Source of the DNA: Prevotella lacticifex | GTDB taxonomy: Bacteria; Bacteroidota; Bacteroidia; Bacteroidales; Bacteroidaceae | Direction: 5' to 3' | DNA length: 64,000 nt | Assembly (NCBI RefSeq): GCF_019973375.1 | Contig: NZ_BPTV01000001.1 | Location: 682,001-746,000 of the forward strand | Shown here: in pieces, positions 53,772-61,902 of the stretch | Position numbering within the stretch: position 1 is the stretch's first letter | Layout: each line of letters opens with the position of its first letter | Made by a program: the position numbers and the translations under genes | Notes under the pieces: model-generated | Database searches by the model: none | Told to the model about the DNA's origin: nothing | Seen by the model: only the letters and a program-made list of their open reading frames with translations

Positions 53772-53831
53772 GTCGTTCACAAAGTTACAACTTATTTTGT
53801 TAACTATCAAACATTTAACTATATTTGTGGC

Positions 53832-54236
53832 ATGAAAGAAAATTATATTAGCAAGAACAGACACAAGTATTACCTAAAGTGTCACCTGATTTTCTGCATC
53901 AAATACAGGAGAAAGATACTTATAGGAAAATTTGATAATGACATCAAAGCTGTATTGCGGTCTATTGCCGACAATTCGGATTTTGATATTGGCATCATGG
54001 AAACCGACAAAGACCACGTACACTTTCTCATTAGTTACCCTCCAAAGTTGTCTGTAACATCGATGGTTAGGAAGCTGAAACAAGAAAGCACAGTCTTTGC
54101 ATGGCAGCTATATGGTAATATGTTGAGACAATATTTCTGGAAAGAGAAAACGTTATGGTCTGACGGTTATTTCGTCTGCTCAATAGGCGAGGCCAACCCG
54201 AACACTATAAGAGAATATATTAGAAATCAAGGATAG
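53832..54236 (+). CDS. tnpA: TnpA, IS200-type Y1 single-strand transposase
   Basis: TnpA cuts and rejoins single strands at the end hairpins. The 134-residue protein has the HUH metal motif His62-Val-His64 ([12 protein letters not shown]) and the catalytic tyrosine Tyr129 in REYI, the normal layout for the family. Start at 53832 ([16 protein letters not shown]); 60 bases separate it from the divergent tnpB. The frame is open far upstream only as a shadow of tnpB. Confidence 0.93.
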   Translation: MKENYISKNRHKYYLKCHLIFCIKYRRKILIGKFDNDIKAVLRSIADNSDFDIGIMETDKDHVHFLISYPPKLSVTSMVRKLKQESTVFAWQLYGNMLRQYFWKEKTLWSDGYFVCSIGEANPNTIREYIRNQG

Positions 54237-54246
54237 TGCCTTACAT

Positions 54247-54269
54247 CCCACAAGCTAAAGACTTGTGGG
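54247..54269. repeat. tnpA-side end hairpin
   Basis: CCCACAAG-ctaaaga-CTTGTGGG, 8-bp stem with the same 7-base loop as the other end. Both hairpins are what TnpA recognises. Confidence 0.8.
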
Positions 54270-54368
54270 TTTTACGGCACTGAATATAAAAGACGGCATA
54301 AATAGGATGGTTACCCTGTATAATAATGTTATGCAACGCTACACAACAGAATTGTCGAAGAAAAATCG

Positions 54369-54376
54369 TACCTTTG
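54369..54376 (+). promoter_or_regulatory. -7 element just ahead of the GNAT gene
   Basis: TACCTTTG, a full -7 match, 8 bases before ATG at 54385. A TTG lies at 15 bases, too close. If used, the message would be leaderless or nearly so. Confidence 0.5.
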
Positions 54377-54384
54377 TGCACGAT

Positions 54385-54666
54385 ATGGAGACAAAGATTG
54401 AGACAACGAATACTGGTGGCAAGGTGCTTGCCTTTTATGGTGAGGAACTTGTTGGCCGACTGGAATTCTCTTTTGACGGGAATGTCATGAGTATTGACCA
54501 CACCTATGCCTTCAAGAAAGGTATGGGCATTGGCGGTGTGCTTGTCAGTGCCGCCAACGACTATGCCATCAGCAAGGGACTGAAAGTAATGCCTGTCTGC
54601 TCATTCGCTTCCGCGTGGTATCTGAGAAATCCACAGTTTAAAGACTTTCTCGTACAAAAAGATTAG
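54385..54666 (+). CDS. Small YjdJ-type GNAT acetyltransferase
   Basis: A 93-residue protein of the short GNAT group (Gcn5-related, YjdJ/PF14542 type): GRLEFSFDGNVMSIDHTYAF, then the acetyl-CoA loop KGMGIGGVLVSAAND, and LKVMPVCSFASAW near the end. Substrates of this group are unknown. The frame opens at 54265 inside the insertion sequence end; the ATG at 54385 gives the usual family length and follows a -7 box, so I prefer it. Inserted IS DNA may have replaced its original upstream region. Confidence 0.75.
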   Translation: METKIETTNTGGKVLAFYGEELVGRLEFSFDGNVMSIDHTYAFKKGMGIGGVLVSAANDYAISKGLKVMPVCSFASAWYLRNPQFKDFLVQKD

Positions 54667-54733
54667 TTGAAATTACTGACTATATCGATTAAAGAAATCT
54701 TCATCTTTTTACAGACTTCTCCAAATTTCGATG

Positions 54734-54741
54734 TACCTTTG
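54734..54741 (+). promoter_or_regulatory. -7 element of a candidate structured RNA
   Basis: TACCTTTG, a full match, with no protein gene behind it for 500 bases. The -33 position reads TTT rather than TTG. Confidence 0.5.
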
Positions 54742-54911
54742 CATTGGAAAGGGATTCACCAGAATACGTTACGGACGTAGGGAGTAGGGAATCTCCATAA
54801 CTCGCTGGCTGATACCTTTCTTTCTTATGTAATAGTTCTCTTGGCTATTAGAGTCAGGTCGATAAACAAGGAGTGGAGCGTAACATATAGCGTAAATCTT
54901 TTTACCTTTCC
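54742..54911 (+). ncRNA. Candidate rod-shaped RNA, possibly 6S-like
   Basis: About 165 bases from 5 bases after a -7 box. The ends pair: GGAAAGG (54746-54752) with CCTTTCC (54905-54911). Inward pairs follow in order: GATT with AATC (54895-54898), TACG with CGTA (54891-54894), TTACG with CGTAA (54879-54883), CTCC with GGAG (54875-54878), CTC with GAG, CTGA with TCAG, and a tip hairpin TAATAG-9-CTATTA. A 19-base unpaired stretch (54774-54792) on the 5' arm forms a large central bubble. Long rod, closed ends and central bubble are 6S RNA traits; no homology was tested. Confidence 0.45.
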
Positions 54912-55013
54912 CATCTTTGTAAGATTGTAATAATCAGCTTACATTGGCTTGAGCGGAGCAATGGATAGTAAGAAATTTCGCCTTTCTTGACACCTTTTTC
55001 AGATTATATTTTC

Positions 55014-55107
55014 TAACTTTGCACATGGATAGGATGATAATATTATCACCGCTACCCGCACCAATTGAAGTGCTTGGCAATTCTATTGTCGGGCACTTCT
55101 TTTTATT
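55014..55107 (+). ncRNA. Candidate small RNA with own promoter and strong terminator
   Basis: TAACTTTG (55014-55021) is followed about 45 bases later by GAAGTGC TTGGCAAT-tct-ATTGTCGG GCACTTC, a 15-bp stem (55067-55099), and TTTTTATT. The ~80-base transcript also has a 14-base palindrome TGATAATATTATCA at its 5' part. A 38-codon frame (ATG at 55025) runs through it, but the terminator lies inside that frame, so RNA is the better reading. Confidence 0.55.
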
Positions 55108-55156
55108 ATGTCGTCTGAATATGCCGGTTCTGAGTTGCTGAACACGAGCGGTTACC

Positions 55157-55240
55157 GTCTATCCCTCTATCTATCCCCCTTTCTATCCCTCTTTCTATCC
55201 CCCTGAAATTTGGATTCGGGAAAAATATTGTGTACCTTTG
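55157..55240 (+). repeat. Promoter-carrying repeat, copy 2
   Basis: Four CTATCCCTCTTT-type 12-base units, then CTGAAATTTGGATTCGGG, AAAAATATTG and TACCTTTG. It contains TTG (55210-55212), 20 bases, TACCTTTG (55233-55240). It matches the reverse of 32235-32316 over at least 70 bases, with both promoter boxes kept. Confidence 0.75.
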
Positions 55241-55318
55241 CAGTGAAATAAAAACCGACTAAATCCATTGCTTGCGGACGGCAACCAAGGGCCGCAACAT
55301 GCAAATGGCCCTTATTGA
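55241..55318 (+). ncRNA. Short transcript unit behind the promoter repeat
   Basis: About 45 bases after the -7 box, AGGGCC (55288-55293) and GGCCCT (55307-55312) form a stem followed by TATT. No gene start lies between promoter and hairpin, so any product would be a ~70-base RNA. The terminator is weak. Confidence 0.35.
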
Positions 55319-55337
55319 ATGTCAGTGGCCAAAATGA

Positions 55338-55386
55338 ATCTGCGAAATCTGCGTAAGAAAACGATTGCTACACAGATTTCGCAGAT
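55338..55386. repeat. Perfect 14-bp hairpin repeat, possible terminator
   Basis: ATCTGCGAAATCTG (55338-55351) and CAGATTTCGCAGAT (55373-55386) are exact complements around a 21-base loop. A degenerate relative is at 3328-3405. It lies 40 bases past the stop of the leftward threonine aldolase gene and could end its transcript. Confidence 0.65.
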
Positions 55387-55425
55387 GATGATAAACCGGA
55401 TGAAAGAGGATGGAATTGTGGTTGC

Positions 55426-56463
55426 TTATTCGTTAGATAAGACCACTTTCTCCAAAGCGTCTATCTCGCTGTCTTTAGTTGCCCACGATGTGACGAAACG
55501 CACCGTAGTGTGGCTCTCGTCGTACTTACCCCAACGGGTGAAGATGAAGTTCTTTGACAACCGTTCCACCTCCTTGTTCTCAAGGATGACGAACTGCTGG
55601 TTTGTCGGCGAGTCGACGAAGAACGGGTACCCTTTCCGGCTGAAGATGTCCTTCATGCGCATAGCCATTTCTACGGCGTGGCGCGAGATGTCGAAATATA
55701 GGTTGTCGGTGAAGAGCGCATCGAATTGCACACCGATAAGCCGGCCCTTTGCCATAAGCGCTCCATGCTGCTTGGTGATGGAGAAGAAATGAGGGTGAGC
55801 GTTGCCATGGGTGAAGACGACGGCCTCGCCACAGAGTGCGCCGACTTTTGTGCCACCGATATAAAATACGTCGCAGTGCTTGGCGAGGTAGGGTAGGGTG
55901 ATGTCGTTGCCGTCGGCAGTAATGCCATAGCCTAAGCGTGCTCCGTCGACATACAGGGGAAGGTCGTACTTCCGGCATACATTATATATATTATCTAATT
56001 CCTTGGCTGTGTATAGTGTGCCGAGCTCTGTGGGGAACGTTATGTATACCATGCCCGGATAGACGCTGTGGTCGGCGTTCCCATCGTGAAGGAACTCGTC
56101 CATAAACATATCTAAGACGTCAGCGTCCATCTTGCCGTTCTTCTCCGGGATAGTGATTACCTTATGCTCGGTGAACTCCACGGCTCCGGCCTCGTGGGTG
56201 GCGATATGTCCTGTCGACACGCATACCACCCCTTCATAGGTGTGGAGTATGGAGTCGATGACTGTCGCATTGGTCTGGGTGCCGCCGGCGAGAAACCATA
56301 TCTGGGCATCAGGGGAGTCGCAGGCCTGGCGGATTTTCTCCTTTGCCTCACTGCTAAACCGGTCGTATCCGTAACTTAGAGTCTGCTCGTCGTTAGTGCG
56401 CAGTAGTGCGTCAAGCACCTTAGGATGCGCACCGTTGTTGTAGTCGCTTTCAAATGAAATCAT
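55426..56463 (-). CDS. Low-specificity L-threonine aldolase family (PLP enzyme)
   Basis: A 345-residue PLP-dependent lyase of the beta-eliminating/threonine aldolase family, splitting L-threonine or allo-threonine into glycine and acetaldehyde. The PLP lysine is Lys206 in IGGTKVGALCGEAV; the cofactor-stacking STGHIATHEAGA and YVDGARLG (Asp binding the pyridine nitrogen) are also present. I placed the start at 56463 (MISFESDYNNGAHPKVL), the conserved opening, 26 bases after a -7 box, rather than at 56568. Confidence 0.88.
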   Translation of the reverse strand: MISFESDYNNGAHPKVLDALLRTNDEQTLSYGYDRFSSEAKEKIRQACDSPDAQIWFLAGGTQTNATVIDSILHTYEGVVCVSTGHIATHEAGAVEFTEHKVITIPEKNGKMDADVLDMFMDEFLHDGNADHSVYPGMVYITFPTELGTLYTAKELDNIYNVCRKYDLPLYVDGARLGYGITADGNDITLPYLAKHCDVFYIGGTKVGALCGEAVVFTHGNAHPHFFSITKQHGALMAKGRLIGVQFDALFTDNLYFDISRHAVEMAMRMKDIFSRKGYPFFVDSPTNQQFVILENKEVERLSKNFIFTRWGKYDESHTTVRFVTSWATKDSEIDALEKVVLSNE

Positions 56464-56488
56464 TTCTGTCGTGTTTGATTGGTGATTG

Positions 56489-56496
56489 CAAAGGTA
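56489..56496 (-). promoter_or_regulatory. -7 element of the threonine aldolase gene
   Basis: TACCTTTG on the reverse strand, 25 bases ahead of the start codon. A TTG lies 16 bases upstream, slightly short of the usual spacing. Confidence 0.55.
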
Positions 56497-56662
56497 ATGT
56501 AAATAGGAAAAACAATGAAATAATTTGCTGTTTATTTTATCAATCAACGTTGTACATCTTACACCCATAGGGTTAATTTGTTGCCGGGAAGGTAATGATT
56601 TGTTTCTTACAATTCTTTTGATGGTTAAAAAACTAAAAAAGTACTAACCTTGGTCAAAATAG

Positions 56663-56704
56663 TGCAAACGTTTTAATTAAAAATCAATTAAATTTGCAAA
56701 CGTT
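56663..56704 (+). promoter_or_regulatory. Control region of SusCD locus 2 with direct repeats
   Basis: TGCAAACGTT occurs at 56663-56672 and 56695-56704, exactly 32 bases apart (three helical turns). A -7 match TAAATTTG (56689-56696) runs into the second copy. The spacing and overlap suggest a regulator bound as a dimer on one face at the promoter. The transcript would carry a ~60-base leader to the ATG at 56761. Confidence 0.5.
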
Positions 56705-56760
56705 ATCTGACAGAATCAACATAATAATTAAACACATCTTATAACTTAAACCTATCAAGT

Positions 56761-59700
56761 ATGGATCTAAAATTCAGAAAAACGGCTTTGATGATGGGTG
56801 CATGCCTTGCAATGGGAGGCGCTTACGCTCCTAACGCTTTCGCAGCTTCGCCCAATCAAACTGTTCAGGCTGTGCAGCAGTCGAAGAAGGTGACGGGTCA
56901 CGTCGTTGACGCCGATGGTCCTATTATCGGCGCAAGTGTCGTCGAGAAGGGAAATCCTAAGAATGGTGCCATTACCGACCTCGATGGTAATTTTGAGGTT
57001 AATGTTCCTAAGGGAGCCACACTGGTAATCTCTTACGTGGGCTACAAGACACGTGAGATTGTCGTCGGCGAGCAGTCGAACATTAATGTCACCCTGTCGA
57101 CCGACGAGAAGTCCCTTGAGGATGTCGTCGTCGTCGGTTACGGTGTCCAGAAGAAGAAACTCGTCACCGGTGCCACTGTGGAGGTTAAGGGTGACGACGT
57201 TCAGAAATTGAACACCACTCAGGTGCTTGGCGCTCTTCAGAGCCAGACTCCTGGTGTTAACATTCAGGCCGCTTCCGGTCAGCCTGGTGACGGCTTCAAG
57301 GTCTCCATCCGTGGTGTAGGCTCAAACCTCAACTCCTCACCTCTTTATATTATAGACGGTGTGGCCGGCGACATCAATAACCTTAACCCTGCCGACATTG
57401 AGCGTATTGACGTCCTGAAGGATGCAGCATCGAGTGCCATCTATGGTTCGGCTGCAGCTAATGGTGTCATTCTCGTAACTACTAAGCAGGGTCAGGCTGG
57501 AAAGATCCAGATTTCTTATGATGGAAATGTGGGATGGCAGAATGTCTATCGTCTTCCTCAGCTGTTGAATGCAAAGCAGTACATGGATGTCATGAATACT
57601 GTTCGTTTCAACAGTGGTGCCGATCTTTATGATTGGTCGAAGTATATTGACGCTGACCTTCTTGAGGCTTACAATAATGGTACCAATAAGGGTACTAACT
57701 GGGTGGATGCCATTCGTAACAAGAATGCTGTAACTACAAGTCACGCAATAAATATCACAGGCGGTTCCGACCGCTCTAAGTTCAGCATCGGTACTGGTTA
57801 TCAGTATCAGGACGGTGTGTTCGGTAAGGTAGCAAAGTCTGATTACCGCCGTTTCACCTTCCGTATCAACTCGGAGCATGTCGCTATTAGAAGTGATAAG
57901 GGCTTTGACGTGTTGAAAGTCGGTGAGAATGTCTACTTCGCTCATAAGCAGAATCAGGGTATCCAGATTGGTAACCAGTACAGCAACGTTCTGTCAACGA
58001 TGTTGCGTGCTAATCCTTGTGTGCCTATCTATGATGCCGAGGGTAACTACTTCGACTGGGATGATATTCAGGCTTCAGGAACAGAAGGATGGCAGAATTA
58101 CAACTCTTACACTCTGAATCCTATCTATCAGATGGTTAACAGTCAGAGCGCAAATAACAAGAGCGTCAACTACAATTTGAATGCTATCGGCTATGTTGAG
58201 ATTCAGCCTATCAAGGGTCTTACATACCGCGGGCAACTCAACTATAACCACAGCTCTTGGTCTTGGCGTGCTTATCTCCCTGTATATACAGCTAATATGA
58301 CTAACGCTGATGGCTTCCGTACTCAGGACAGAGCCACCAACCAAGTAGGTCTGGGATGGGGATGGAGTACAACTAATACATTGAACTATAAGTTTGATGT
58401 CAAGAAGCACAATTTTGATGTACTCTTCGGTACAGAATATGGCCAGAGCAAGCCTGACATGGGATTCTCACTGAACGCCACCGCAAGTAACTCGGTATTC
58501 GGTGACCTCAGTCATGCTTACATGACATATATGAAGAATAACAATGCCGCAACGGTATCAGGTCAACCTTATGACGATATCCGCAGCATGTCGTACTTCG
58601 GCCGTATCAACTATAACTACGACGAGAAGTATATGTTCACGGCAATCATGCGTGCCGACGGCAACTCTAAGTTTGCTCCTGGCCACCGCTGGGGCTACTT
58701 CCCATCGTTCAGTGCAGGCTGGGTAATTTCTTCAGAAAAGTGGATGGAGAGCGTTCACAACTGGATGGACTACTTGAAACTGCGCGCCGGATGGGGTCAG
58801 AATGGTAATGTGTCGATTAACAACTTCGAGTGGCAGGCTACTTTCGCTTATGACGATTATGCTCACTATTCATTCGACAGCAACAAGGATGGTTACACTA
58901 ACGGTGTGTCGATTAGCCGTCTGGCCAACAACGACCTGACATGGGAGACTTCAGAGCAGTTCGACCTCGGTATCGATGCACGATTCCTCCGCAGCCGTTT
59001 GGGATTCACCTTCGACTTGTATAACAAGAAGACTAAGGACCTGCTCGTTGATGTGCCTGTCGATCCAACGACGGGAAAGAGCACAATGAAGGCAAATGCC
59101 GGAACCGTTGAGAATAAGGGTTTCGAAATTGCACTCTCATGGAATGACCGCATTGGTGATGACTTCCAGTACAATGTTGGATGGAACCTCGCTTATAACC
59201 ATAACGAGGTGACAAAGGTCAACTCTTCAAAAGATTATAATGAGGGCGGTAAGGACCTGTTGGCTCAGAATACCGGCTATATGGCCCGTTTCCAGAAAGG
59301 TCATCCAATAGGTTACTTCTATGGCTACAAGACTGAAGGCGTTATGCAGAACGCTGCTGATGTTCAGGCTTACCTCGACAAGAACTGCGGCGGCAAGGCC
59401 GAGAACTCACTGCAGGGCACTTCAATCAAGCCCGGTGATCTGAAGTTCGTCGATACAAATGGTGATGGCGTCATCAATTCTGATGATAAGACCGACCTCG
59501 GTAATCCGCATCCGGATGTGACAATGGGCATCAACCTCGGTGCATCATGGAAGGGATTCGATATTTCTGTAACTGGTTATGGCGCTTTCGGACAGCAGGT
59601 TGCACGCTCATACCGTAAGTTCACTGACGGTGAATATGAGAACTATACCACTGAGGTGTACAGCTATTGGAACGGTGAGGGCACTTCAAACAAGTATCCT

Positions 59701-60012
59701 TTGCTCTCGCGTATGAACTCCGGTCCTAACTGGCAGCAAATATCTGACATATACGTTGAGGACGCAAGTTACTTCCGTCTGCAGAACCTTACAGTAGGCT
59801 ACGACTTTACCAAGATTTGGAAGAGCAGTCCTTTCCAGCAGCTCCGTCTGTACTTTGCAGCACAGAACCTCTTTACCATCACCGGTTATAAGGGCATGGA
59901 TCCTGAGAACGGTATGGCTCTTAACTCTGCTGAGCCTTGGGTAACGGGCGTTGATGTAGGTAACTATCCTCAGCCTCGTACTTATATGTTCGGTGTAAAT
60001 GTTAAATTCTAA
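56761..60012 (+). CDS. SusC-family TonB-dependent outer-membrane transporter, locus 2
   Basis: A 1083-residue SusC/RagA protein. Signal peptide to about residue 29 (ending NAFA-AS), then a CarboxypepD_reg-like domain (VTGHVVDADGPIIGASVVEKG), TonB-box region EDVVVVGYGVQKK, plug with VSIRGVGSNLNSSPLYIIDG, and a barrel ending TYMFGVNVKF. It differs clearly from locus 1 in the barrel, so the substrates differ. No homopolymer tract lies in this signal peptide. Confidence 0.95.
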   Translation: MDLKFRKTALMMGACLAMGGAYAPNAFAASPNQTVQAVQQSKKVTGHVVDADGPIIGASVVEKGNPKNGAITDLDGNFEVNVPKGATLVISYVGYKTREIVVGEQSNINVTLSTDEKSLEDVVVVGYGVQKKKLVTGATVEVKGDDVQKLNTTQVLGALQSQTPGVNIQAASGQPGDGFKVSIRGVGSNLNSSPLYIIDGVAGDINNLNPADIERIDVLKDAASSAIYGSAAANGVILVTTKQGQAGKIQISYDGNVGWQNVYRLPQLLNAKQYMDVMNTVRFNSGADLYDWSKYIDADLLEAYNNGTNKGTNWVDAIRNKNAVTTSHAINITGGSDRSKFSIGTGYQYQDGVFGKVAKSDYRRFTFRINSEHVAIRSDKGFDVLKVGENVYFAHKQNQGIQIGNQYSNVLSTMLRANPCVPIYDAEGNYFDWDDIQASGTEGWQNYNSYTLNPIYQMVNSQSANNKSVNYNLNAIGYVEIQPIKGLTYRGQLNYNHSSWSWRAYLPVYTANMTNADGFRTQDRATNQVGLGWGWSTTNTLNYKFDVKKHNFDVLFGTEYGQSKPDMGFSLNATASNSVFGDLSHAYMTYMKNNNAATVSGQPYDDIRSMSYFGRINYNYDEKYMFTAIMRADGNSKFAPGHRWGYFPSFSAGWVISSEKWMESVHNWMDYLKLRAGWGQNGNVSINNFEWQATFAYDDYAHYSFDSNKDGYTNGVSISRLANNDLTWETSEQFDLGIDARFLRSRLGFTFDLYNKKTKDLLVDVPVDPTTGKSTMKANAGTVENKGFEIALSWNDRIGDDFQYNVGWNLAYNHNEVTKVNSSKDYNEGGKDLLAQNTGYMARFQKGHPIGYFYGYKTEGVMQNAADVQAYLDKNCGGKAENSLQGTSIKPGDLKFVDTNGDGVINSDDKTDLGNPHPDVTMGINLGASWKGFDISVTGYGAFGQQVARSYRKFTDGEYENYTTEVYSYWNGEGTSNKYPLLSRMNSGPNWQQISDIYVEDASYFRLQNLTVGYDFTKIWKSSPFQQLRLYFAAQNLFTITGYKGMDPENGMALNSAEPWVTGVDVGNYPQPRTYMFGVNVKF

Positions 60013-60026
60013 AATCTGACACTACA

Positions 60027-61868
60027 ATGAAAAAGATATATTTATTAGCAGCTACGGCCATTACAGCTTTCAGCCTTGCTTCCTGCGGCATCAACGACGT
60101 GGAGAACTATGGTGAGATTGCTTCGGGAAACTTCCCGGCCTCAGAAGCTGATGCCGATGCTGCTCTGGCTGGTATTTATCAGAATCTGAATGCTGTAAAT
60201 GCCAATCCTCAGGAATCATTCTTGTACTATGCGCAGCTGGCCAGCGACGATGACCTTGGAGGCGGTGGTGTCAACGATAAGTTGATGCAGGCCGAGGATC
60301 TCCTTTGCAGCTACAATGCAAACATGACCAACGACTTCTATGTACAGCGTTATGAGGGAATAAGCCGCGCAAACACCCTTATACAGTCGTTGCAGGGCAG
60401 CAGTGTGCTCAGTGATGAGAAGAAAGCCCAGACTCTCGGCGAGGCAAAATTCTTGCGTGCGTTCTACTATTATGAGCTGTCTTCGATGTACGGTAATGTG
60501 CCACTTCGCGTAGAACCGGGCGGCCAGGACATAAAGCAGGGTGATATCCTGGATGTATGGAAACAGATCCTTATGGACCTTCGCGATGCATCACGTGATA
60601 TGCCTGCAAAGCGCAGATCGGATGGACATGTCGATAAGTACACCGCTGAGGCTATGCTCGGCCGCGCATGGCTGTTCTACTCTGGCTTCTTCTGCAATGG
60701 CACTACTATTGCCGATGAAACGAGTACTACATACAATCCGCTGACTTCTTGCGACCTGCCTGACGGCACTACGCTTACTAAGCAGGATGTTATCGGCTAT
60801 ATCGATGACTGTGTGGACAACTCTGGATACTCTCTTGTGTCGGACTTCCGTAACCTGTGGGCTTACACCAACCGTTGCACAGCTCCTGATTATCCGTACA
60901 CCAACGAGCCTGTAATGGGTAAAGCACATGATGGAGTTACCGATTCTATTGTCGGCTACAAGGCAAAGCCTGGTATTAAGTGGGTAGAGGATGACCTCAA
61001 CAAGGGCGTTGACAACAATCCGGAGTCGATGTTCGCTATCAAGTTCAATAAGTTCGCGTCGTGGAGCACTACTATCGGATATGCTAACGGCTATGCATTG
61101 CACTTCGGTGTCCGTGGTGGTCAGGACTACTCTAAGACATTCCCGTTCGGCCAGGGATGGGGCGCTGGTCCTGTAGCTCCAAACCTCGTTAACGACTGGA
61201 AGGCTACTGAGCCTAACGATATGCGTCTGAAGGCTACCGTTGCTGATGTCAACGACAAGGATGAAATGCCTGACTATACGCGTGGCGGATGGGCTGACTT
61301 CGTTCAGGAAACTGATTACTACGCAAAGAAGTGGGCTCCAATCACTGCGAAGAATGCTGACGTAAAAGGCGGATATTCTTGCACATTTGAGAATGTGATG
61401 TATCCGGGAAACTGGGACGTGTCCGGTGTGGAGAATATGCAGCTTGGCAGCATCCATGATCTCGTTCTCATCCGCTTCGCTGATGTCCTGCTCATGCAGA
61501 GCGAGTTGAAAGAAGATGTTGCAGGTATCAACCACGTCCGTGAGCGTGCAGGTCTTCCTCCTATCGGCTCTTACTCTCTGACAGCTCTTCAGAACGAGCG
61601 CCGTTGGGAGCTCGCTTGTGAGGGAATACGTTGGAATGACCTTAGAAGGTGGCATATTGCTGCTGCTGCTCTTCAGAAACAGAATGGCCAGAAGATTTAC
61701 TACTGTGGTCAGGAAGATACTAACACTCCGCACAATGGTGGTTATGCAGCACGCTATAATGCTACAGCTGGATTCCAGAAGATGCCGGAAGATCAGGTGT
61801 CTATAGGTACTGTTGTTCAGAACGAAGGCTGGACAACTGCAGAGTCTGAGTATCAGGGTTGGAAGTAA
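60027..61868 (+). CDS. SusD/RagB-family surface lipoprotein, locus 2
   Basis: A 613-residue SusD-type lipoprotein, 14 bases after susC. The lipobox LASC has Cys20, followed by GINDVENYGE. RANTLIQSLQ and GEAKFLRAFYYYELSSMYG are the conserved helical SusD blocks near residue 110-155; ERRWELACEGIRWNDLRRW near 530 is the C-terminal signature. It would bind the substrate and close over the SusC barrel. Confidence 0.93.
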   Translation: MKKIYLLAATAITAFSLASCGINDVENYGEIASGNFPASEADADAALAGIYQNLNAVNANPQESFLYYAQLASDDDLGGGGVNDKLMQAEDLLCSYNANMTNDFYVQRYEGISRANTLIQSLQGSSVLSDEKKAQTLGEAKFLRAFYYYELSSMYGNVPLRVEPGGQDIKQGDILDVWKQILMDLRDASRDMPAKRRSDGHVDKYTAEAMLGRAWLFYSGFFCNGTTIADETSTTYNPLTSCDLPDGTTLTKQDVIGYIDDCVDNSGYSLVSDFRNLWAYTNRCTAPDYPYTNEPVMGKAHDGVTDSIVGYKAKPGIKWVEDDLNKGVDNNPESMFAIKFNKFASWSTTIGYANGYALHFGVRGGQDYSKTFPFGQGWGAGPVAPNLVNDWKATEPNDMRLKATVADVNDKDEMPDYTRGGWADFVQETDYYAKKWAPITAKNADVKGGYSCTFENVMYPGNWDVSGVENMQLGSIHDLVLIRFADVLLMQSELKEDVAGINHVRERAGLPPIGSYSLTALQNERRWELACEGIRWNDLRRWHIAAAALQKQNGQKIYYCGQEDTNTPHNGGYAARYNATAGFQKMPEDQVSIGTVVQNEGWTTAESEYQGWK

Positions 61869-61902
61869 TAATCAACAAGTAACTTAATTAAGCTGTAAGA
61901 AT

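Larger units (their letters stand above)
52555..54290. mobile_element. Complete IS200/IS605-family insertion sequence
   Basis: Divergent tnpA (right) and tnpB (left) are bounded by matching imperfect-palindrome hairpins: CCCATGAG-ctaaaga-CTCATGGG at 52569-52591 and CCCACAAG-ctaaaga-CTTGTGGG at 54247-54269. Family members move as single strands without making inverted terminal repeats or target duplications. The left end in the family sense is next to tnpA and the right end next to tnpB. Exact cleavage points cannot be read, so the boundaries are approximate. All catalytic residues are present, so it may be active. Confidence 0.85.

Noticed and set aside
52728..54236. 502-codon single frame covering tnpA
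   Set aside because: Its first two thirds are the antisense of tnpB; only the part from 53832 is the real transposase.
60591..61733. 380-codon reverse frame
   Set aside because: Shadow of the SusD gene of locus 2.
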